A stretch of DNA of 64,000 nt from Pectobacterium sp. A5351 (GCF_028335745.1 NZ_CP116477.1:930001-994000), one strand, 5' to 3'. Counted from the first letter of the stretch, positions 27,701 to 38,175 are shown. Notes: a model not told the origin generated them from the letters alone. Translations and numbers: made by a program.

Positions 27701-28106
27701 TGTGACGGGGGGGCAAGGCGAAAGCCGATTGTATGGACGGGAGGATACCGCGTGGCGCTTTGCTGCCTTGTCGGAAGCGCAGGCCAGAGAACATCTGTCT
27801 GTCATGCTGGATGGATATCGTCAGGGAATGAGCAGGCCGCTGTTACTGCTCAATAAATCGGGGAGCGCCTGGCTGGCTGAATGTTATGATCGTGAAAGCG
27901 ATAGTCTGCGGTCAGATGAAGAGGCGCAGAACAAAGCGCGCGCCCGTTTATTGCAAGCCTGGCAGGGCAATATGGGAATGCGGGGGGAAGGCGAGGATTA
28001 TTACCTGCAACGTATTATTCGTGAGTTGGATGAAAAACGAATGAATGAGGTGATTGAGGCGGCGCAAATCTGGCTACTGCCACCGTTCCGCTTTAATCTG
28101 GCGTGA
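24708..28106 (+). CDS. recC: Exodeoxyribonuclease V subunit gamma RecC
   Basis: RecC is the Chi-recognising subunit of the RecBCD helicase-nuclease. The 1132-aa frame follows E. coli RecC (1122 aa) from MFRIYHSNQLDILKRLMV, through the PGMAQWLQIELA segment, to the inactive nuclease-like C-terminal domain. Helicase-like motifs are degenerate, as expected for RecC. Order recC-ptrA-recB-recD is conserved. A hypothesised promoter lies in the 56-bp gap after ppdC. Confidence 0.97.
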   Translation: MFRIYHSNQLDILKRLMVELIKRQPLADPFQQEVILVQSPGMAQWLQIELAGHFGIAANIQFPLPGVFLWNMCRHVLPDIPKESAFSKDAMTWKLMHLLPDLLSQPDFAVLNHYLQDDDNQRKLHQLAGRVADLFDQYLIYRPEWIKAWQEGKQVDDLGGNQLWQSALWRALVDYTRGLAQPEWHHAILYQRFITALEQAKTCPHDLPPRVFICGISALPPIYLQALNALARHIDVHLLFTNPCRHYWSDIQDYKFLAKLKARSRRLHRFDGDSADETRPLFRDPSQAETLFNDDGKQSINNPLLASWGKLGRDNLYLLAELDNVQEIDAFVESDGENLLQTLQRDILELEDHAVVAVSHETQNSSTQKRLLALDDRSVDFHACHSPQREVEVLHDRLLSMMADDPELMPRDIIVMMADIDSYTPFIQAVFGNAPDNRYLPFAISDQRARHAHPALQAVISLLDLPTSRFTAEQVLALLEVPALAARFGIQEEGLRRLRLWVVESGVRWGLDDDNVRDLMLPPTGQHTWRFGLTRMLLGYAMDSQVGDWQGVLPYDESSGLIAELAGQLAELLMQIHQWRQRLSQPRVLVDWLPLCRELIEIFFDADSETEAALALVEKQWQYVIGMGAMAHYPQQVPISRLRDELSRRLDQERLSQRFLAGAINFCTLMPMRSIPFKVVCLLGMNDGVYPRTLPPLGFDLMGRKIKRGDRSRRDDDRYLFLEALLSAQHKLYISHIGRSIQDNTRRYPSVLVSELTEYIAQSYVLPGDEALDIDSSAERVVKHLCREHSRMPFDADNFLSAPQPLSFATEWLAAANRKGEAQPDFDREALSERTTDRDVSLDDLKRFYRHPVRAFFQLRLGVSFMLHSDELLDEEPFVVDSLNRYQLNSELLNTLINDGDTEKLYRRARAAGELPYGAFGEIYWQEQQQDMAQLAARVRDELMPSLLVSREVDILLNGVRISGWLNQVQPDGLLRWRPGTLSMKDGMTLWLEHLAYCVTGGQGESRLYGREDTAWRFAALSEAQAREHLSVMLDGYRQGMSRPLLLLNKSGSAWLAECYDRESDSLRSDEEAQNKARARLLQAWQGNMGMRGEGEDYYLQRIIRELDEKRMNEVIEAAQIWLLPPFRFNLA

Positions 28107-28191
28107 TGAGTAATGCCCGAGTCGATTTTGAGGTGCGAGAAGATAATGCACTGCAACGTGAAAAGTGATGGATATGAGGTTGGAGAATTGC

Positions 28192-31152
28192 ATGCGTAAA
28201 CAGTGGGTCTGGATTACCGGGTGGTTTCTTTTATTCACATTCTGGCTTCCGGCGAGTTGGGCAGAGACGGGCTGGCAGCCGCTGGCTCAGACCATTCGAA
28301 AAAGCGAAAAAGATCCGCGGCAATATCAGGCGATCAAACTGGATAACGGCATGACCGTTCTGCTGGTTTCCGATCCGCAGGCACCCAAATCGTTGGCATC
28401 ACTGGCGCTGCCTATTGGTTCGCTGGACGATCCTGATAACCAACTGGGGTTAGCGCACTACCTTGAACACATGGTGCTGATGGGATCAAAACGTTACCCT
28501 GAGCCAGAAGCGCTGTCTGAGTTTTTGAAAAAGCATGGTGGCAGCCACAACGCCAGCACGGCGTCTTACCGCACGGCGTTTTATCTGGAAGTCGAAAATG
28601 ATGCGTTGCGGCCCGCTGTAGATCGGATGGCCGATGCGATTGCGGAGCCGCTACTCGATCCGGTGAATGCCGATCGTGAGCGTAACGCGGTCAATGCGGA
28701 ATTAACGATGGCGCGTTCGCGTGACGGTCATCGCATCGCGCAGGTAGGCGCAGAGACGCTGAACCCAGCACACCCGAGCGCGCGTTTTTCGGGGGGGAAT
28801 CTTGAAACCCTGAGCGATAAGCCTGGCAGCAAACTGCATGATGAACTGGTGAAGTTCTACCAGAAATACTACTCGGCCAACCTGATGAAAGGGGTGATTT
28901 ACAGCAATCAACCTCTCCCTGAACTGGCAAAACTGGCGGCCGATACCTTCGGGCGCATTGCCAATCACAACGCCAGCGTTCCTGCGGTTACCGTTCCTGT
29001 CACGACGGAGAAGCAGCGTGGCGTGATGATTCACTATGTCCCTGCGCAACCGAGAAAACAGCTGCGTATTGAATTTCGCGTCAGCGATAGTAGCCAGGAA
29101 TTTCGCAGCAAGACGGATACCTACATTAGCTATCTGATCGGCAACCGCAGCCAGAATACGCTTTCTGATTGGTTGCAAAAGGAAGGGCTGGTTGAGTCTA
29201 TCGGTGCGGGTTCTTCACCGATTATCGACCGTAACGGCGGCATGTTCGCTATTTCAGCCTCGCTGACCGATAAAGGTTTGGCACAGCGTGACGAGGTGAT
29301 TGCGGCCATCTTCCGTTACCTGCAAGAAATCCGCACCGAGGGGATTCAGCAACGTTATTTTGATGAGATCGCACGCGTCCTGGATCTGGATTTCCGCTAT
29401 CCGTCCATCAGCCGGGACATGGACTACATCGAATGGCTGGTGGATACCATGCTGCGCGTGCCAGTCGAACACACGCTGGATGCGCAGTATGTTGCGGATC
29501 GCTACGATCCGAAGGCCATTGCTGCACGTTTAGACGAGATGACGCCGCAGAACGCGCGCGTTTGGGTTATCAGCCCGAATGAACCGCATAATAAAGTGGC
29601 CTACTTTGTCGATGCGCCGTACGAGATGGATAAAATTCCGTCAGCAACATTCGCAAAATGGAAAACGCTGGGGCAAAAAATGTCGCTGTCGTTGCCAACG
29701 ATCAACCCTTATATCCCGGATGATTTTTCTCTGATCAAAGCGGATAAATCGATAACCAAGCCGACGCTTCTGCTGAATCAGCCGGGGCTGCGCGTGCTGT
29801 ATATGCCAAGCCACTATTTCGCCGATGAGCCGAAAGCAGAAATCACCCTGTTCCTGCGTAATCAGGAAGCGCGCAGTACCGCACGGAATCAGGTGTTGTT
29901 CGCGTTAAATGACTATCTGGCGGGGCTGGCGTTGGATGAACTCAGCTATCAGGCCTCAGTTGGTGGCATTAGCTTCTCCACTCGCAGTAATGATGGTCTG
30001 GTAATTAGCGCCGATGGCTATACCCAGCATTTGCCACGATTGCTACTGACACTGGCGGATGGCTATGCCTCCTTTACGTCGACGGAAGCGCAATTGGAGC
30101 AGGCAAAGTCCTGGTACTTGCAGCAGTTGGATGCAGTCGAAAAATCAAAAGCCTTTGAACAAGCCATACAGCCGATTCAGGCGGTATCGCAACTGCCTTA
30201 CTTCGAACGCGGCGAACGACGTAAGTTGCTGAAAGATATTCACTTACAGGATGTGATTAATTATCGCAACGATCTGCTGCAAAAAGCCACGCCGGAAATG
30301 CTGGTCGTCGGTAATCTGACACCGGAGAGCGTGACCGAGTTAGCGACGACGCTGAAAGCGCATCTGAAGGCGAAGGGTGAAAATCTGTCACGCAGCGATG
30401 ATGTCAAAGTCAGCAAGCCACAGCTCGCTAATCTACAGCGCCCAGGCAGCAGCACGGATTCTGCGCTAGCGGCAGTGTATGTGCCAACGGGTTACGCGGA
30501 AACGCAAAGCATGGCGTATAGCTCGGTGCTGGGGCAGATCGTTCAGCCTTGGTTCTATAGCCAACTGAGAACGGAAGAGCAGTTGGGCTATGCGGTGTTT
30601 GCTTTCCCGATGTCGCTTGGCCGACAGATGGGCATCGGCTTCCTGCTACAAAGCAACAGCAAACAGCCTGCTTATCTGTATCAGCGCTATGAAGATTTTT
30701 ACCTGAAAGCGCAAAAACGACTGCGTGAAATGAGTGAAGAAGAGTTCGCACAGTATAAACAAGGTGTGATGAATGAACTGAATCAACGTCCGCAGACATT
30801 GGGTGAAGAAGCCAGCCGACTGCGTAAGGATGTGGATCGGGAAAACTTTGCTTTTGACTCGCGGGAGAAACTGCTCGAACAAATCAAACCGCTGACAGTG
30901 GCGCAACTGGCCGATTTCTTCCAGCAGGCGCTGAAGCCTGAGGGGCTGGCCGTATTGTCGCAGGTTTCCGGCAGCCATCATGGTAAAGCTGACTATGCCG
31001 CACCGAAAGGATGGCATACCTACGCGGACGCCTCTTCATTGCAGAAAACGTTACCGCGTGAGAAAGCGCCTGCGATGATCCCTGCGCCAGCCGCACAGCC
31101 CGCAGCGGATACTGCGGCATCGGACGCTGTCGGTAAGGTTGCAGCACAATGA
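28192..31152 (+). CDS. ptrA: Protease III (pitrilysin) PtrA
   Basis: This periplasmic zinc M16 metalloprotease degrades small peptides. Residues 1-24 are a signal peptide (…FWLPASWA). The inverted zinc motif HYLEH is at residues 89-93, with the distal Glu in ERNAVNAEL. It is 986 aa, longer than E. coli PtrA (962 aa), largely through a C-terminal Ala/Pro-rich tail (APAAQPAADTAASDAVGKVA). ATG 28192 with GGAG at 28182-28185 is preferred over the GTG at 28165. Its last four bases overlap recB. Confidence 0.96.
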   Translation: MRKQWVWITGWFLLFTFWLPASWAETGWQPLAQTIRKSEKDPRQYQAIKLDNGMTVLLVSDPQAPKSLASLALPIGSLDDPDNQLGLAHYLEHMVLMGSKRYPEPEALSEFLKKHGGSHNASTASYRTAFYLEVENDALRPAVDRMADAIAEPLLDPVNADRERNAVNAELTMARSRDGHRIAQVGAETLNPAHPSARFSGGNLETLSDKPGSKLHDELVKFYQKYYSANLMKGVIYSNQPLPELAKLAADTFGRIANHNASVPAVTVPVTTEKQRGVMIHYVPAQPRKQLRIEFRVSDSSQEFRSKTDTYISYLIGNRSQNTLSDWLQKEGLVESIGAGSSPIIDRNGGMFAISASLTDKGLAQRDEVIAAIFRYLQEIRTEGIQQRYFDEIARVLDLDFRYPSISRDMDYIEWLVDTMLRVPVEHTLDAQYVADRYDPKAIAARLDEMTPQNARVWVISPNEPHNKVAYFVDAPYEMDKIPSATFAKWKTLGQKMSLSLPTINPYIPDDFSLIKADKSITKPTLLLNQPGLRVLYMPSHYFADEPKAEITLFLRNQEARSTARNQVLFALNDYLAGLALDELSYQASVGGISFSTRSNDGLVISADGYTQHLPRLLLTLADGYASFTSTEAQLEQAKSWYLQQLDAVEKSKAFEQAIQPIQAVSQLPYFERGERRKLLKDIHLQDVINYRNDLLQKATPEMLVVGNLTPESVTELATTLKAHLKAKGENLSRSDDVKVSKPQLANLQRPGSSTDSALAAVYVPTGYAETQSMAYSSVLGQIVQPWFYSQLRTEEQLGYAVFAFPMSLGRQMGIGFLLQSNSKQPAYLYQRYEDFYLKAQKRLREMSEEEFAQYKQGVMNELNQRPQTLGEEASRLRKDVDRENFAFDSREKLLEQIKPLTVAQLADFFQQALKPEGLAVLSQVSGSHHGKADYAAPKGWHTYADASSLQKTLPREKAPAMIPAPAAQPAADTAASDAVGKVAAQ

Positions 31153-34100
31153 CAAGTGCCGCGCCGCAATCATTAGACGTCATGACGTTACCGCTCCTGG
31201 GGGAGCGGCTGATTGAGGCGTCGGCCGGAACAGGGAAAACCTATACGCTGGCTACGCTGTATCTGCGCCTGTTGCTGGGGCTGGGTAAGCAAGCCGCGTA
31301 TCCACGTCCGCTACTGGTCGAGGAAATTCTGGTTGTGACCTTTACGGAGGCCGCGACCGAAGAGCTGCGGGAGCGTATTCGTGCCAGAATTCACGCCTTG
31401 CGTATCGCCTGCCTGCGTAAAAGCGCGCAGGGGAAGGAGGCGGAAAAGCATAAAGATGCTTCGCTCGCGCAACTGCTGGCGGAGATTTCGGACCATCGCG
31501 ATGCGGCTGATGTATTGCTGGCGGCTGAACGGCAAATGGATGAGGCGGCGATCTACACGATCCACGGTTTCTGCCAGCGTATGCTCAGTACCAATGCGTT
31601 TGAATCCGGCGTGCTTTTTGAACAAGTGCTGATAGAAGATGAGCAGCCGTTGCGCCGTCAGGCCTGCGCCGATTTTTGGCGTCGTTATTGCTATCCGCTG
31701 CCGGTAGAGGTCGCCCGTATTGTCGGTCTGGAGTGGAAAGGGCCAGAAAACCTGCTGGCCGATCTGGCTCCTTATCTGCACGGTGAAGCGCCTGCGTTTC
31801 GCTTGCCGCCAGAAGAAGACGAAACGTTGCTGAGTCGACATGAGAAAATCGTGGCGACGATCGATGCGTACAAACAACGCTGGCTGGCGTCAGCAGCGGA
31901 GCTGGAAGCGTTGATTAGCGCTTCTGGCGTCGATAAGCGCAGCTACAGCAGCAAGCATCTTCCCAACTGGTTACAGAAAGTCACGCTGTGGGCAGAGCAG
32001 CCGACGCTGGATTATCAACTGCCGAAAGATCTGGTGAGATTTGCCCAGCAAACGCTAATCGAGAAGACGAAGAAAGGTGAACCACCTGTTCATGCCCTGT
32101 TTGAGGAGACTGAGCGGCTGCTTGAAACGCCGCTATCGCTGCGTGATTTGGTGATTGTGCGTGCGCTGTCAGCGATCCGGGAGTCGGTGCGTGAGGAGAA
32201 ACGACAGCGTGCGGAGCTGGGATTTGACGATCTGCTGAGTCGTCTGGATATTGCGTTGCAGCAGCCGGGGGGAGAGCAGCTTGCCAGCGCCATTCGCGAG
32301 CGCTATCCGGTAGCAATGATTGATGAGTTTCAGGATACCGACCCCCAGCAGTACCGTATTTTCCGAACGTTGTACGTCAGGCAGCCGCAGTGTGGTCTGC
32401 TGTTGATCGGTGATCCTAAACAGGCTATTTATGCATTTCGCGGCGCGGATATTTTTACCTATATGCACGCGCGCGGAGAAGTGGCTGCACATTATACGCT
32501 GGGCACGAACTGGCGTTCGTCGCATCAGATGGTGCGTGGCGTTAATCGTTTGTTTGAGCGCCTCGACCATCCTTTTATTTTCCACAATATCCCTTTCCTG
32601 CCGGTCAAGCCTGCCGACTCTAAACGCGGCCTGGTGTTTGAGGTTGCCGGGCAGCCTCAGCCTGCGTTGCAATTCTGGCTAACGGGCTCAGAACCGATCG
32701 GCATAGGGGATTATCAGCAGCAGATGGCGCGCCAGTGTGCGGCGCAGATTCGTGACTGGCTGGCGGCCAGCCAGCGTCATGAAGCCTGGTTGGTCAGCGA
32801 TGATTCACGGCGTTTGGTCAAAGCCTCCGACATGAGTGTGCTGGTGCGCAGCCGGCGTGAAGCCTCGCTGATTCGTGATGCACTGAGCCGTTTGTCGATT
32901 CCCTCGGTGTATCTGTCCAATCGCGACAGCGTGTTTAGCACGCCAGAAGCCAGCGATATGTTGTGGCTGTTGCAGGCGGTGCTGGCACCGGAGCAGGAGC
33001 GCACGTTACGCAGTGCAATGGCGACGGCGCTGATGGGGCTAGATGCCGAACAGGTTGATGCGTTAGGGCAAAGCGAAGCAACATGGGATGCGCTGGTGGA
33101 TGAGTTTGCCGGTTATCGCACGCTGTGGCGTCAGAAAGGCGTACTGCCGATGCTGCGTGCGCTAATGAGCCAACATCAATTGGCGGAAAACCTGCTGGCG
33201 AGCGCGGACGGGGAGCGCCGCATTACCGATATCCTGCATATCGGTGAGTTATTGCAGGATGCCTCGGCAACGCTCGATAGCGAACATGCGCTGGTGCGCT
33301 GGCTATCGCAACAGATTGTCCAGCCGAATCCGCAGGCCGAGAATCAGCAGCTACGTCTGGAAAGTGACCGTCATTTGGTGCAGATCGTCACGATCCATAA
33401 ATCGAAAGGATTGGAATACCCGCTAGTGTGGCTGCCTTTCATCAGTAATTTCCGCGTGCAGGATCAGGGCATTTATCACGATCGCGAGAGCTATCAGGCC
33501 GTATTGGATCTGCAAAATCATGAGGAAAGTCAGACGTTGGCGGAAGAAGAGCGGCTGGCGGAAGATTTACGTTTGCTGTATGTCGCGCTAACCCGCTCTA
33601 TTTACTACTGTAGCGTAGGCGTTGCGCCTGTTCAGCGGTCACGTAAGAAAGACGGCAGCAGTGATATGCACCAGAGCGCGCTGGGCTATTTACTCCAGCG
33701 CGGTAAAGAAGCTGAGGCTGCCACGTTAGTCAGCGAGCTGGAGGGCATGGTCGGGGACGGTGTTGCATTGACACCGCTACAGGCGACGGAAACGCAGCGC
33801 TGGCAGCCGGATAGACCAGAGTTGGCAGAGCTACAGGCTCGTCATATTGAGCGCCAATTGCGCGACGGCTGGCGAGTCACCAGTTATTCGGGACTTCAGC
33901 AGCATGGCACCACAAGTGCGCAGGATCTGGTGCCGCGTCTGGATATCGAAGCGATAGGCGAGCGTCAGGAAACGGATGAAGCCCAACTGACACCGCATAC
34001 GTTCCCGCGCGGCGCAAGTCCGGGGACGTTTTTGCATAGCCTGTTTGAAACGCTGGATTTCACCCAGCCTGTTGATGATGGCTGGCTAGCCGAGCAGTTG

Positions 34101-34730
34101 CAGCTACAGGGATTTGAAGCGCACTGGCATCCGGTGTTGAAGGTGTGGATGGATACGCTTTTGCATACGCCGCTTAACAATCAAGGGATGACACTGTCGG
34201 CGCTGGATAACACAGATAAGCAGGCTGAATTACAGTTCTATATACCAATTGATGCTCCAATACATGCGGCGCAGCTCGACCGGTTGGCAAAGCATCACGA
34301 TCCGCTATCCGCGCGGTGTCCGGCGCTCTCTTTTCAGCAGGTGAAAGGCATGCTGAAAGGATTTATCGATCTGGTGTTCCGCTGGGAAGGGCGCTATTAC
34401 CTGCTGGACTACAAATCCAATTGGCTCGGCCCTGATGCCAGTGCGTACACCCAAACGGCCATGATGCAGTCGATGGCCGAACACCGCTATGACCTGCAAT
34501 ACCAGCTCTATACGCTGGCTTTGCATCGCTATCTCCGTCACCGCATTGCGGATTATGTCTATGAGCGCCACTTTGGCGGCGTGTTTTATCTGTTTTTACG
34601 CGGCGTTGAGGAATCTCACCCCGGCAATGGCATCTTTGCTTGCCGCCCCTCTGCTGACTTTGTTTTTGGGCTTGATACGCTCTTCAAGGGAAAGATGCCT
34701 GACGATGCTGATACAGGAATTCCCTCATGA
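31149..34730 (+). CDS. recB: Exodeoxyribonuclease V subunit beta RecB
   Basis: RecB is the 3'-5' SF1 helicase and sole nuclease of RecBCD. The 1193-aa protein has Walker A ASAGTGKT (residues 24-31), motif II in VAMIDEFQDTDPQQ, motif VI in RLLYVALTRS, and the C-terminal nuclease motif YYLLDYKSNWLG with the catalytic Asp and Lys. Start ATG overlaps ptrA (ATGA), stop overlaps recD (ATGA). E. coli RecB is 1180 aa. Confidence 0.97.
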   Translation: MTSAAPQSLDVMTLPLLGERLIEASAGTGKTYTLATLYLRLLLGLGKQAAYPRPLLVEEILVVTFTEAATEELRERIRARIHALRIACLRKSAQGKEAEKHKDASLAQLLAEISDHRDAADVLLAAERQMDEAAIYTIHGFCQRMLSTNAFESGVLFEQVLIEDEQPLRRQACADFWRRYCYPLPVEVARIVGLEWKGPENLLADLAPYLHGEAPAFRLPPEEDETLLSRHEKIVATIDAYKQRWLASAAELEALISASGVDKRSYSSKHLPNWLQKVTLWAEQPTLDYQLPKDLVRFAQQTLIEKTKKGEPPVHALFEETERLLETPLSLRDLVIVRALSAIRESVREEKRQRAELGFDDLLSRLDIALQQPGGEQLASAIRERYPVAMIDEFQDTDPQQYRIFRTLYVRQPQCGLLLIGDPKQAIYAFRGADIFTYMHARGEVAAHYTLGTNWRSSHQMVRGVNRLFERLDHPFIFHNIPFLPVKPADSKRGLVFEVAGQPQPALQFWLTGSEPIGIGDYQQQMARQCAAQIRDWLAASQRHEAWLVSDDSRRLVKASDMSVLVRSRREASLIRDALSRLSIPSVYLSNRDSVFSTPEASDMLWLLQAVLAPEQERTLRSAMATALMGLDAEQVDALGQSEATWDALVDEFAGYRTLWRQKGVLPMLRALMSQHQLAENLLASADGERRITDILHIGELLQDASATLDSEHALVRWLSQQIVQPNPQAENQQLRLESDRHLVQIVTIHKSKGLEYPLVWLPFISNFRVQDQGIYHDRESYQAVLDLQNHEESQTLAEEERLAEDLRLLYVALTRSIYYCSVGVAPVQRSRKKDGSSDMHQSALGYLLQRGKEAEAATLVSELEGMVGDGVALTPLQATETQRWQPDRPELAELQARHIERQLRDGWRVTSYSGLQQHGTTSAQDLVPRLDIEAIGERQETDEAQLTPHTFPRGASPGTFLHSLFETLDFTQPVDDGWLAEQLQLQGFEAHWHPVLKVWMDTLLHTPLNNQGMTLSALDNTDKQAELQFYIPIDAPIHAAQLDRLAKHHDPLSARCPALSFQQVKGMLKGFIDLVFRWEGRYYLLDYKSNWLGPDASAYTQTAMMQSMAEHRYDLQYQLYTLALHRYLRHRIADYVYERHFGGVFYLFLRGVEESHPGNGIFACRPSADFVFGLDTLFKGKMPDDADTGIPS

Positions 34731-36586
34731 TTGCCTTGCTTGAAATGGCACTGGCGCGGCGACTGCTGCGCCCGCTGGATATGCAGTTTGCCAGAATGCT
34801 GGCGGATGAGACGCAGCCCGCTCTGCTGCTGGCCGCCGCCTGCCTGAGCGCGCACTCGGGCGCGGGGCATGTGTGCTTACCGCTGGAGAATTTGCAGGCA
34901 CAGACGCTGTTTGATGGTCGCGATCCTGATCTGGCACAACAGCTGCTTACGGAGGCAGGGCTCAACACGGTCGCCGCATGGCAGCAGCGTTTGCTGGCAT
35001 CTGACGCTGTCAGCGACGGCAGTTCATCGACGCCGCTGGTGTTGCAGGGAGAAAAGCTTTATTTACAGCGCAGCTGGCAGAGTGAGGGGCGCGTGGCGCG
35101 CTTTATCGCCAGCGAACGCGATACGCTACCCGTTGATGAACCTGCGATCCGGGCCGCGTTGGATCGGTTATTTCCTGACACGGGCGAAGAGGTTGACTGG
35201 CAGAAAGTCGCCGCCGCTGTCGCATTGACGCGCCGTATTGCGATTATTTCTGGCGGGCCGGGGACGGGGAAAACCACGACGGTCGCCAGACTGCTGGCCG
35301 CATTGATTGAACTGAATACGGGGGAAGCGTTACGTATTCAATTAGCCGCACCGACTGGGAAAGCGGCAGCGCGGCTCACGGAGTCGCTGGGTCAGGCTCT
35401 GCATCGTCTGGCGGTGGAACCTCAGCAGCGGGATGCGTTTCCGCAGGAAGCGACAACGCTGCACCGGCTCTTGGGTGCGGTGACGGATAGCCAGCGCCTG
35501 CGCCATAATCAGGACAACCCGCTGCATCTGGATGTGCTGATTGTGGATGAGGCGTCAATGGTCGATCTGCCGATGATGGCGAATGTGATTGCTGCGCTTC
35601 CGCCACACGCCAGAATTATCTTTCTGGGCGATCGCGATCAGTTAGCGTCCGTTGAGGCGGGGGCGGTATTGGGCGATATTTGTCGTTTTGCCGAGGCTGG
35701 CTATAGCCGCGCGCGGGCGCAGCAATTGCAGCGGCTGACGGGCTGTAGTCTGGATGAAAGCGGCCCTGAAGGACAGACGACGGTCAGTGACAGTATCTGC
35801 CTGTTACGCCGGAGTTATCGCTTTGATCCGTATTCCGGTATTGGACAATTGGCGCAGGCGGTGAACGGCGGCGATGATGTTCGCGTGCGTGAGGTGCTGA
35901 ATGGCGAGTTTACCGACATTACCTGTAGTCCGTTAGCCGATGCTGAAGAATATCAGGCCATGTTGGCACAGTGTGTCGACGGATATGGTGATTATCTACA
36001 GCTTATTACTGCGGGATCCTCGCCGGATGCCGTGCTGCTTGCCTTCCAGCGTTATCGCCAACTGTGCGCGTTGCGTGAAGGGCCGTTTGGCGTCGCAGGG
36101 CTGAATCAGCGCATCGAGCAGGCTTTGCATCAGGCTGGGTTGATTCAGCGTAGTCGTCATCCGCTTAACCGCTGGTATCCCGGCCGCCCAGTCATGATTG
36201 AACGTAACGATGCTGCTTTGGGCCTATTCAACGGCGATATTGGTATTGCCATGATGGGAGAGAGCGGGGAGCTACGCGTGTTTTTCCCCCTGCCGAATGG
36301 CGAAACCAAAGATGTCACGCCAAGCCGTCTGCCGCCGCACGAAACGGCCTATGCGATGACGGTGCATAAATCGCAAGGGTCGGAGTTTGATCATACCGCG
36401 CTGGTGTTGCCTAACCACTATTTGCCGGTGCTGACGAGGGAGTTGGTGTATACCGCCATCACCCGTGCACGCCAGCGTTTGTCTCTCTATACCGACATCA
36501 GGATCCTCTGTCGTGCGGTGAAGACGCCAACGCAGCGCTATAGCGGTTTGGAAGAGCGAATTAGCGCGTTAATGGCACGTTCTTGA
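34727..36586 (+). CDS. recD: Exodeoxyribonuclease V subunit alpha RecD
   Basis: RecD is the 5'-3' helicase of RecBCD. The 619-aa protein (E. coli 608) has Walker A GGPGTGKT at residues 176-183, motif II in LIVDEASMVDLPM, the Q-loop LGDRDQLASVEAG, and C-terminal motif VHKSQGSEF with YTAITRAR. It overlaps recB by four bases, indicating coupled translation. It converges with argA across a 252-bp gap. Confidence 0.96.
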   Translation: MIALLEMALARRLLRPLDMQFARMLADETQPALLLAAACLSAHSGAGHVCLPLENLQAQTLFDGRDPDLAQQLLTEAGLNTVAAWQQRLLASDAVSDGSSSTPLVLQGEKLYLQRSWQSEGRVARFIASERDTLPVDEPAIRAALDRLFPDTGEEVDWQKVAAAVALTRRIAIISGGPGTGKTTTVARLLAALIELNTGEALRIQLAAPTGKAAARLTESLGQALHRLAVEPQQRDAFPQEATTLHRLLGAVTDSQRLRHNQDNPLHLDVLIVDEASMVDLPMMANVIAALPPHARIIFLGDRDQLASVEAGAVLGDICRFAEAGYSRARAQQLQRLTGCSLDESGPEGQTTVSDSICLLRRSYRFDPYSGIGQLAQAVNGGDDVRVREVLNGEFTDITCSPLADAEEYQAMLAQCVDGYGDYLQLITAGSSPDAVLLAFQRYRQLCALREGPFGVAGLNQRIEQALHQAGLIQRSRHPLNRWYPGRPVMIERNDAALGLFNGDIGIAMMGESGELRVFFPLPNGETKDVTPSRLPPHETAYAMTVHKSQGSEFDHTALVLPNHYLPVLTRELVYTAITRARQRLSLYTDIRILCRAVKTPTQRYSGLEERISALMARS

Positions 36587-36789
36587 GAGCATGCTGCTTA
36601 TAGTGAACTGTTTTATTAGATATTAACGTCAGGCCGATTCGCGCTCAATCAGTGAAAAACCAATATCTACGATGAGCGCATGTGGGGATCCGATCGTTTG
36701 GGACTCGGGTTCACGCTGAGTGAACAGGCAAGGAAATGGACGACGCTGAGCGGTGAGTTTGGCAAGCAGCCATAAATGGACAAACGCTT

Positions 36790-36813
36790 GTGGCCGATTT
36801 TACGGTCGGCCAC
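36790..36813. terminator. Hairpin between convergent recD and argA
   Basis: A perfect 8-bp stem (GTGGCCGA with TCGGCCAC, 8-nt loop) lies 25 bp beyond the argA stop. No long T-run follows on either strand, so the terminator call is tentative. The rest of 36587-36838 holds no recognisable gene; a 31-codon frame at 36681-36776 matches nothing I know. Confidence 0.5.
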
Positions 36814-36838
36814 GAGCGGCGTTATTGAGTGGAATCGC

Positions 36839-38164
36839 TCAGAGGTCCAACACCAGAATCTTCGAGCGACGCTGGTAGTTGTACAGCGCCTGTTTTTTCT
36901 TCGGCAGCATTTCCACTTCGGCGGGTAAAAAGCCGCGCTCCTGGAACCAGTGGATGCTGTGCGTCGTCAGCACAAACAGCTTTTGCAGACCCTGCTGACG
37001 CGCCTGGGCGGCAATACGTAGCAATAGCATATCGCCGCGCGATGAACTGCGGTAATCCGGATGAACCGCAACGCAGGCCATTTCGCCGATGCTTTCTTCC
37101 GGGAACGGATAAAGTGCCGCGCAGGCGATAGTCAGGTTATCGCGTACCACGACGGTGAATTTGTCGATCTCCATTTCTAACTGTTCGCGCGAGCGTCTGA
37201 CCAGAATACCTTGCTCTTCCAGCGGGCGAATCAGTTCCAGAATGCCGCCGATGTCATTGATGGTTGCACGGCGAACCTGCTCGGCGCTTTCCATCACGAT
37301 CTGCGTACCGATGCCGTCACGTGAGAACAGCTCCTGCAGCAGCGCACCGTCATCCTGATAGCTGATCAGGTGGCTGCGGCGCACACCGCTACGGCAGGCT
37401 TTAACCGCGCCGCGCAGGAATCGAACCGTACCCGAATGGTAATCGCCAGCCTGTTCCAGTGCATCAATACGCTTCTGTGCATCGTCAGGGAACAGCTCGG
37501 AAATGATGTTGCCTTCTTCATTGGTCACGCCCTGTGAGGAGCAGAAACCGATCATCTTTTCCGCTTTCAGCTTAATGGCGAGCTGGGTCGCGACCTCTTC
37601 CGAGGTTAAATTGAAACTTTCACCCGTGACAGAAACCGCAACCGGTCCGAGCAGGACAATCGCGCCGCTATTCAGCTGGCGATGAACGGCTTCTTCATCA
37701 ATGCGGCGAATGCGGCCGCTGTGGCAGTAGTCCACGCCGTCATCAACGCCAAGCGGTTGCGCGATAATAAAATTACCGCTGACGACATTAATATGGGCAC
37801 CTTGCAGCGGCGTGTTGTTCAGGCTCATCGACAGTCGGGCCGTGATGTCCAACTGCAGCATCCCCGCCGCCTGCTTAACCAGCTCCAGCGTGGCGCTGTC
37901 GGTGATGCGGGTGTTTTTATGGTAGTGAGGCTCGTAGTGATGCGTTGTCAGGTTGGCATCGATCTGGGGGCGAGCGCCATAAACGACGACCAGCTTAATC
38001 CCCAGACTGTGCAGCAGCCCGATATCATTTACGATGCTAGAGAAGTTGGCATGCTCAATGGCTTCGCCACCTAACATGATGACAAACGTTTTGCCACGGT
38101 GGGCATTGATATAGGGAACTGAATGGCGGAAGCCCTGAACCAGTTCTGTACTACGTTCCTTCAC
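36839..38164 (-). CDS. argA: N-acetylglutamate synthase ArgA
   Basis: ArgA makes N-acetylglutamate, the first step of arginine synthesis. It is 441 aa (E. coli 443): an N-terminal amino-acid-kinase domain (~1-285; arginine-binding) and a C-terminal GNAT acetyltransferase domain (~290-441, [20 protein letters not shown]). The GTG at 38164 is chosen: GAGGG lies 7 nt upstream, while ATG 38182 has no ribosome site and sits inside an ArgR box. Two ArgR boxes upstream indicate arginine repression. Confidence 0.95.
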   Translation of the reverse strand: MKERSTELVQGFRHSVPYINAHRGKTFVIMLGGEAIEHANFSSIVNDIGLLHSLGIKLVVVYGARPQIDANLTTHHYEPHYHKNTRITDSATLELVKQAAGMLQLDITARLSMSLNNTPLQGAHINVVSGNFIIAQPLGVDDGVDYCHSGRIRRIDEEAVHRQLNSGAIVLLGPVAVSVTGESFNLTSEEVATQLAIKLKAEKMIGFCSSQGVTNEEGNIISELFPDDAQKRIDALEQAGDYHSGTVRFLRGAVKACRSGVRRSHLISYQDDGALLQELFSRDGIGTQIVMESAEQVRRATINDIGGILELIRPLEEQGILVRRSREQLEMEIDKFTVVVRDNLTIACAALYPFPEESIGEMACVAVHPDYRSSSRGDMLLLRIAAQARQQGLQKLFVLTTHSIHWFQERGFLPAEVEMLPKKKQALYNYQRRSKILVLDL

Positions 38165-38175
38165 TGCGAGCCCTC

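Noticed and set aside
36681-36776. 31-codon plus-strand frame between recD and argA
   Set aside because: Too short, no ribosome site, and no similarity I recognise; could be a gene remnant but that cannot be supported.
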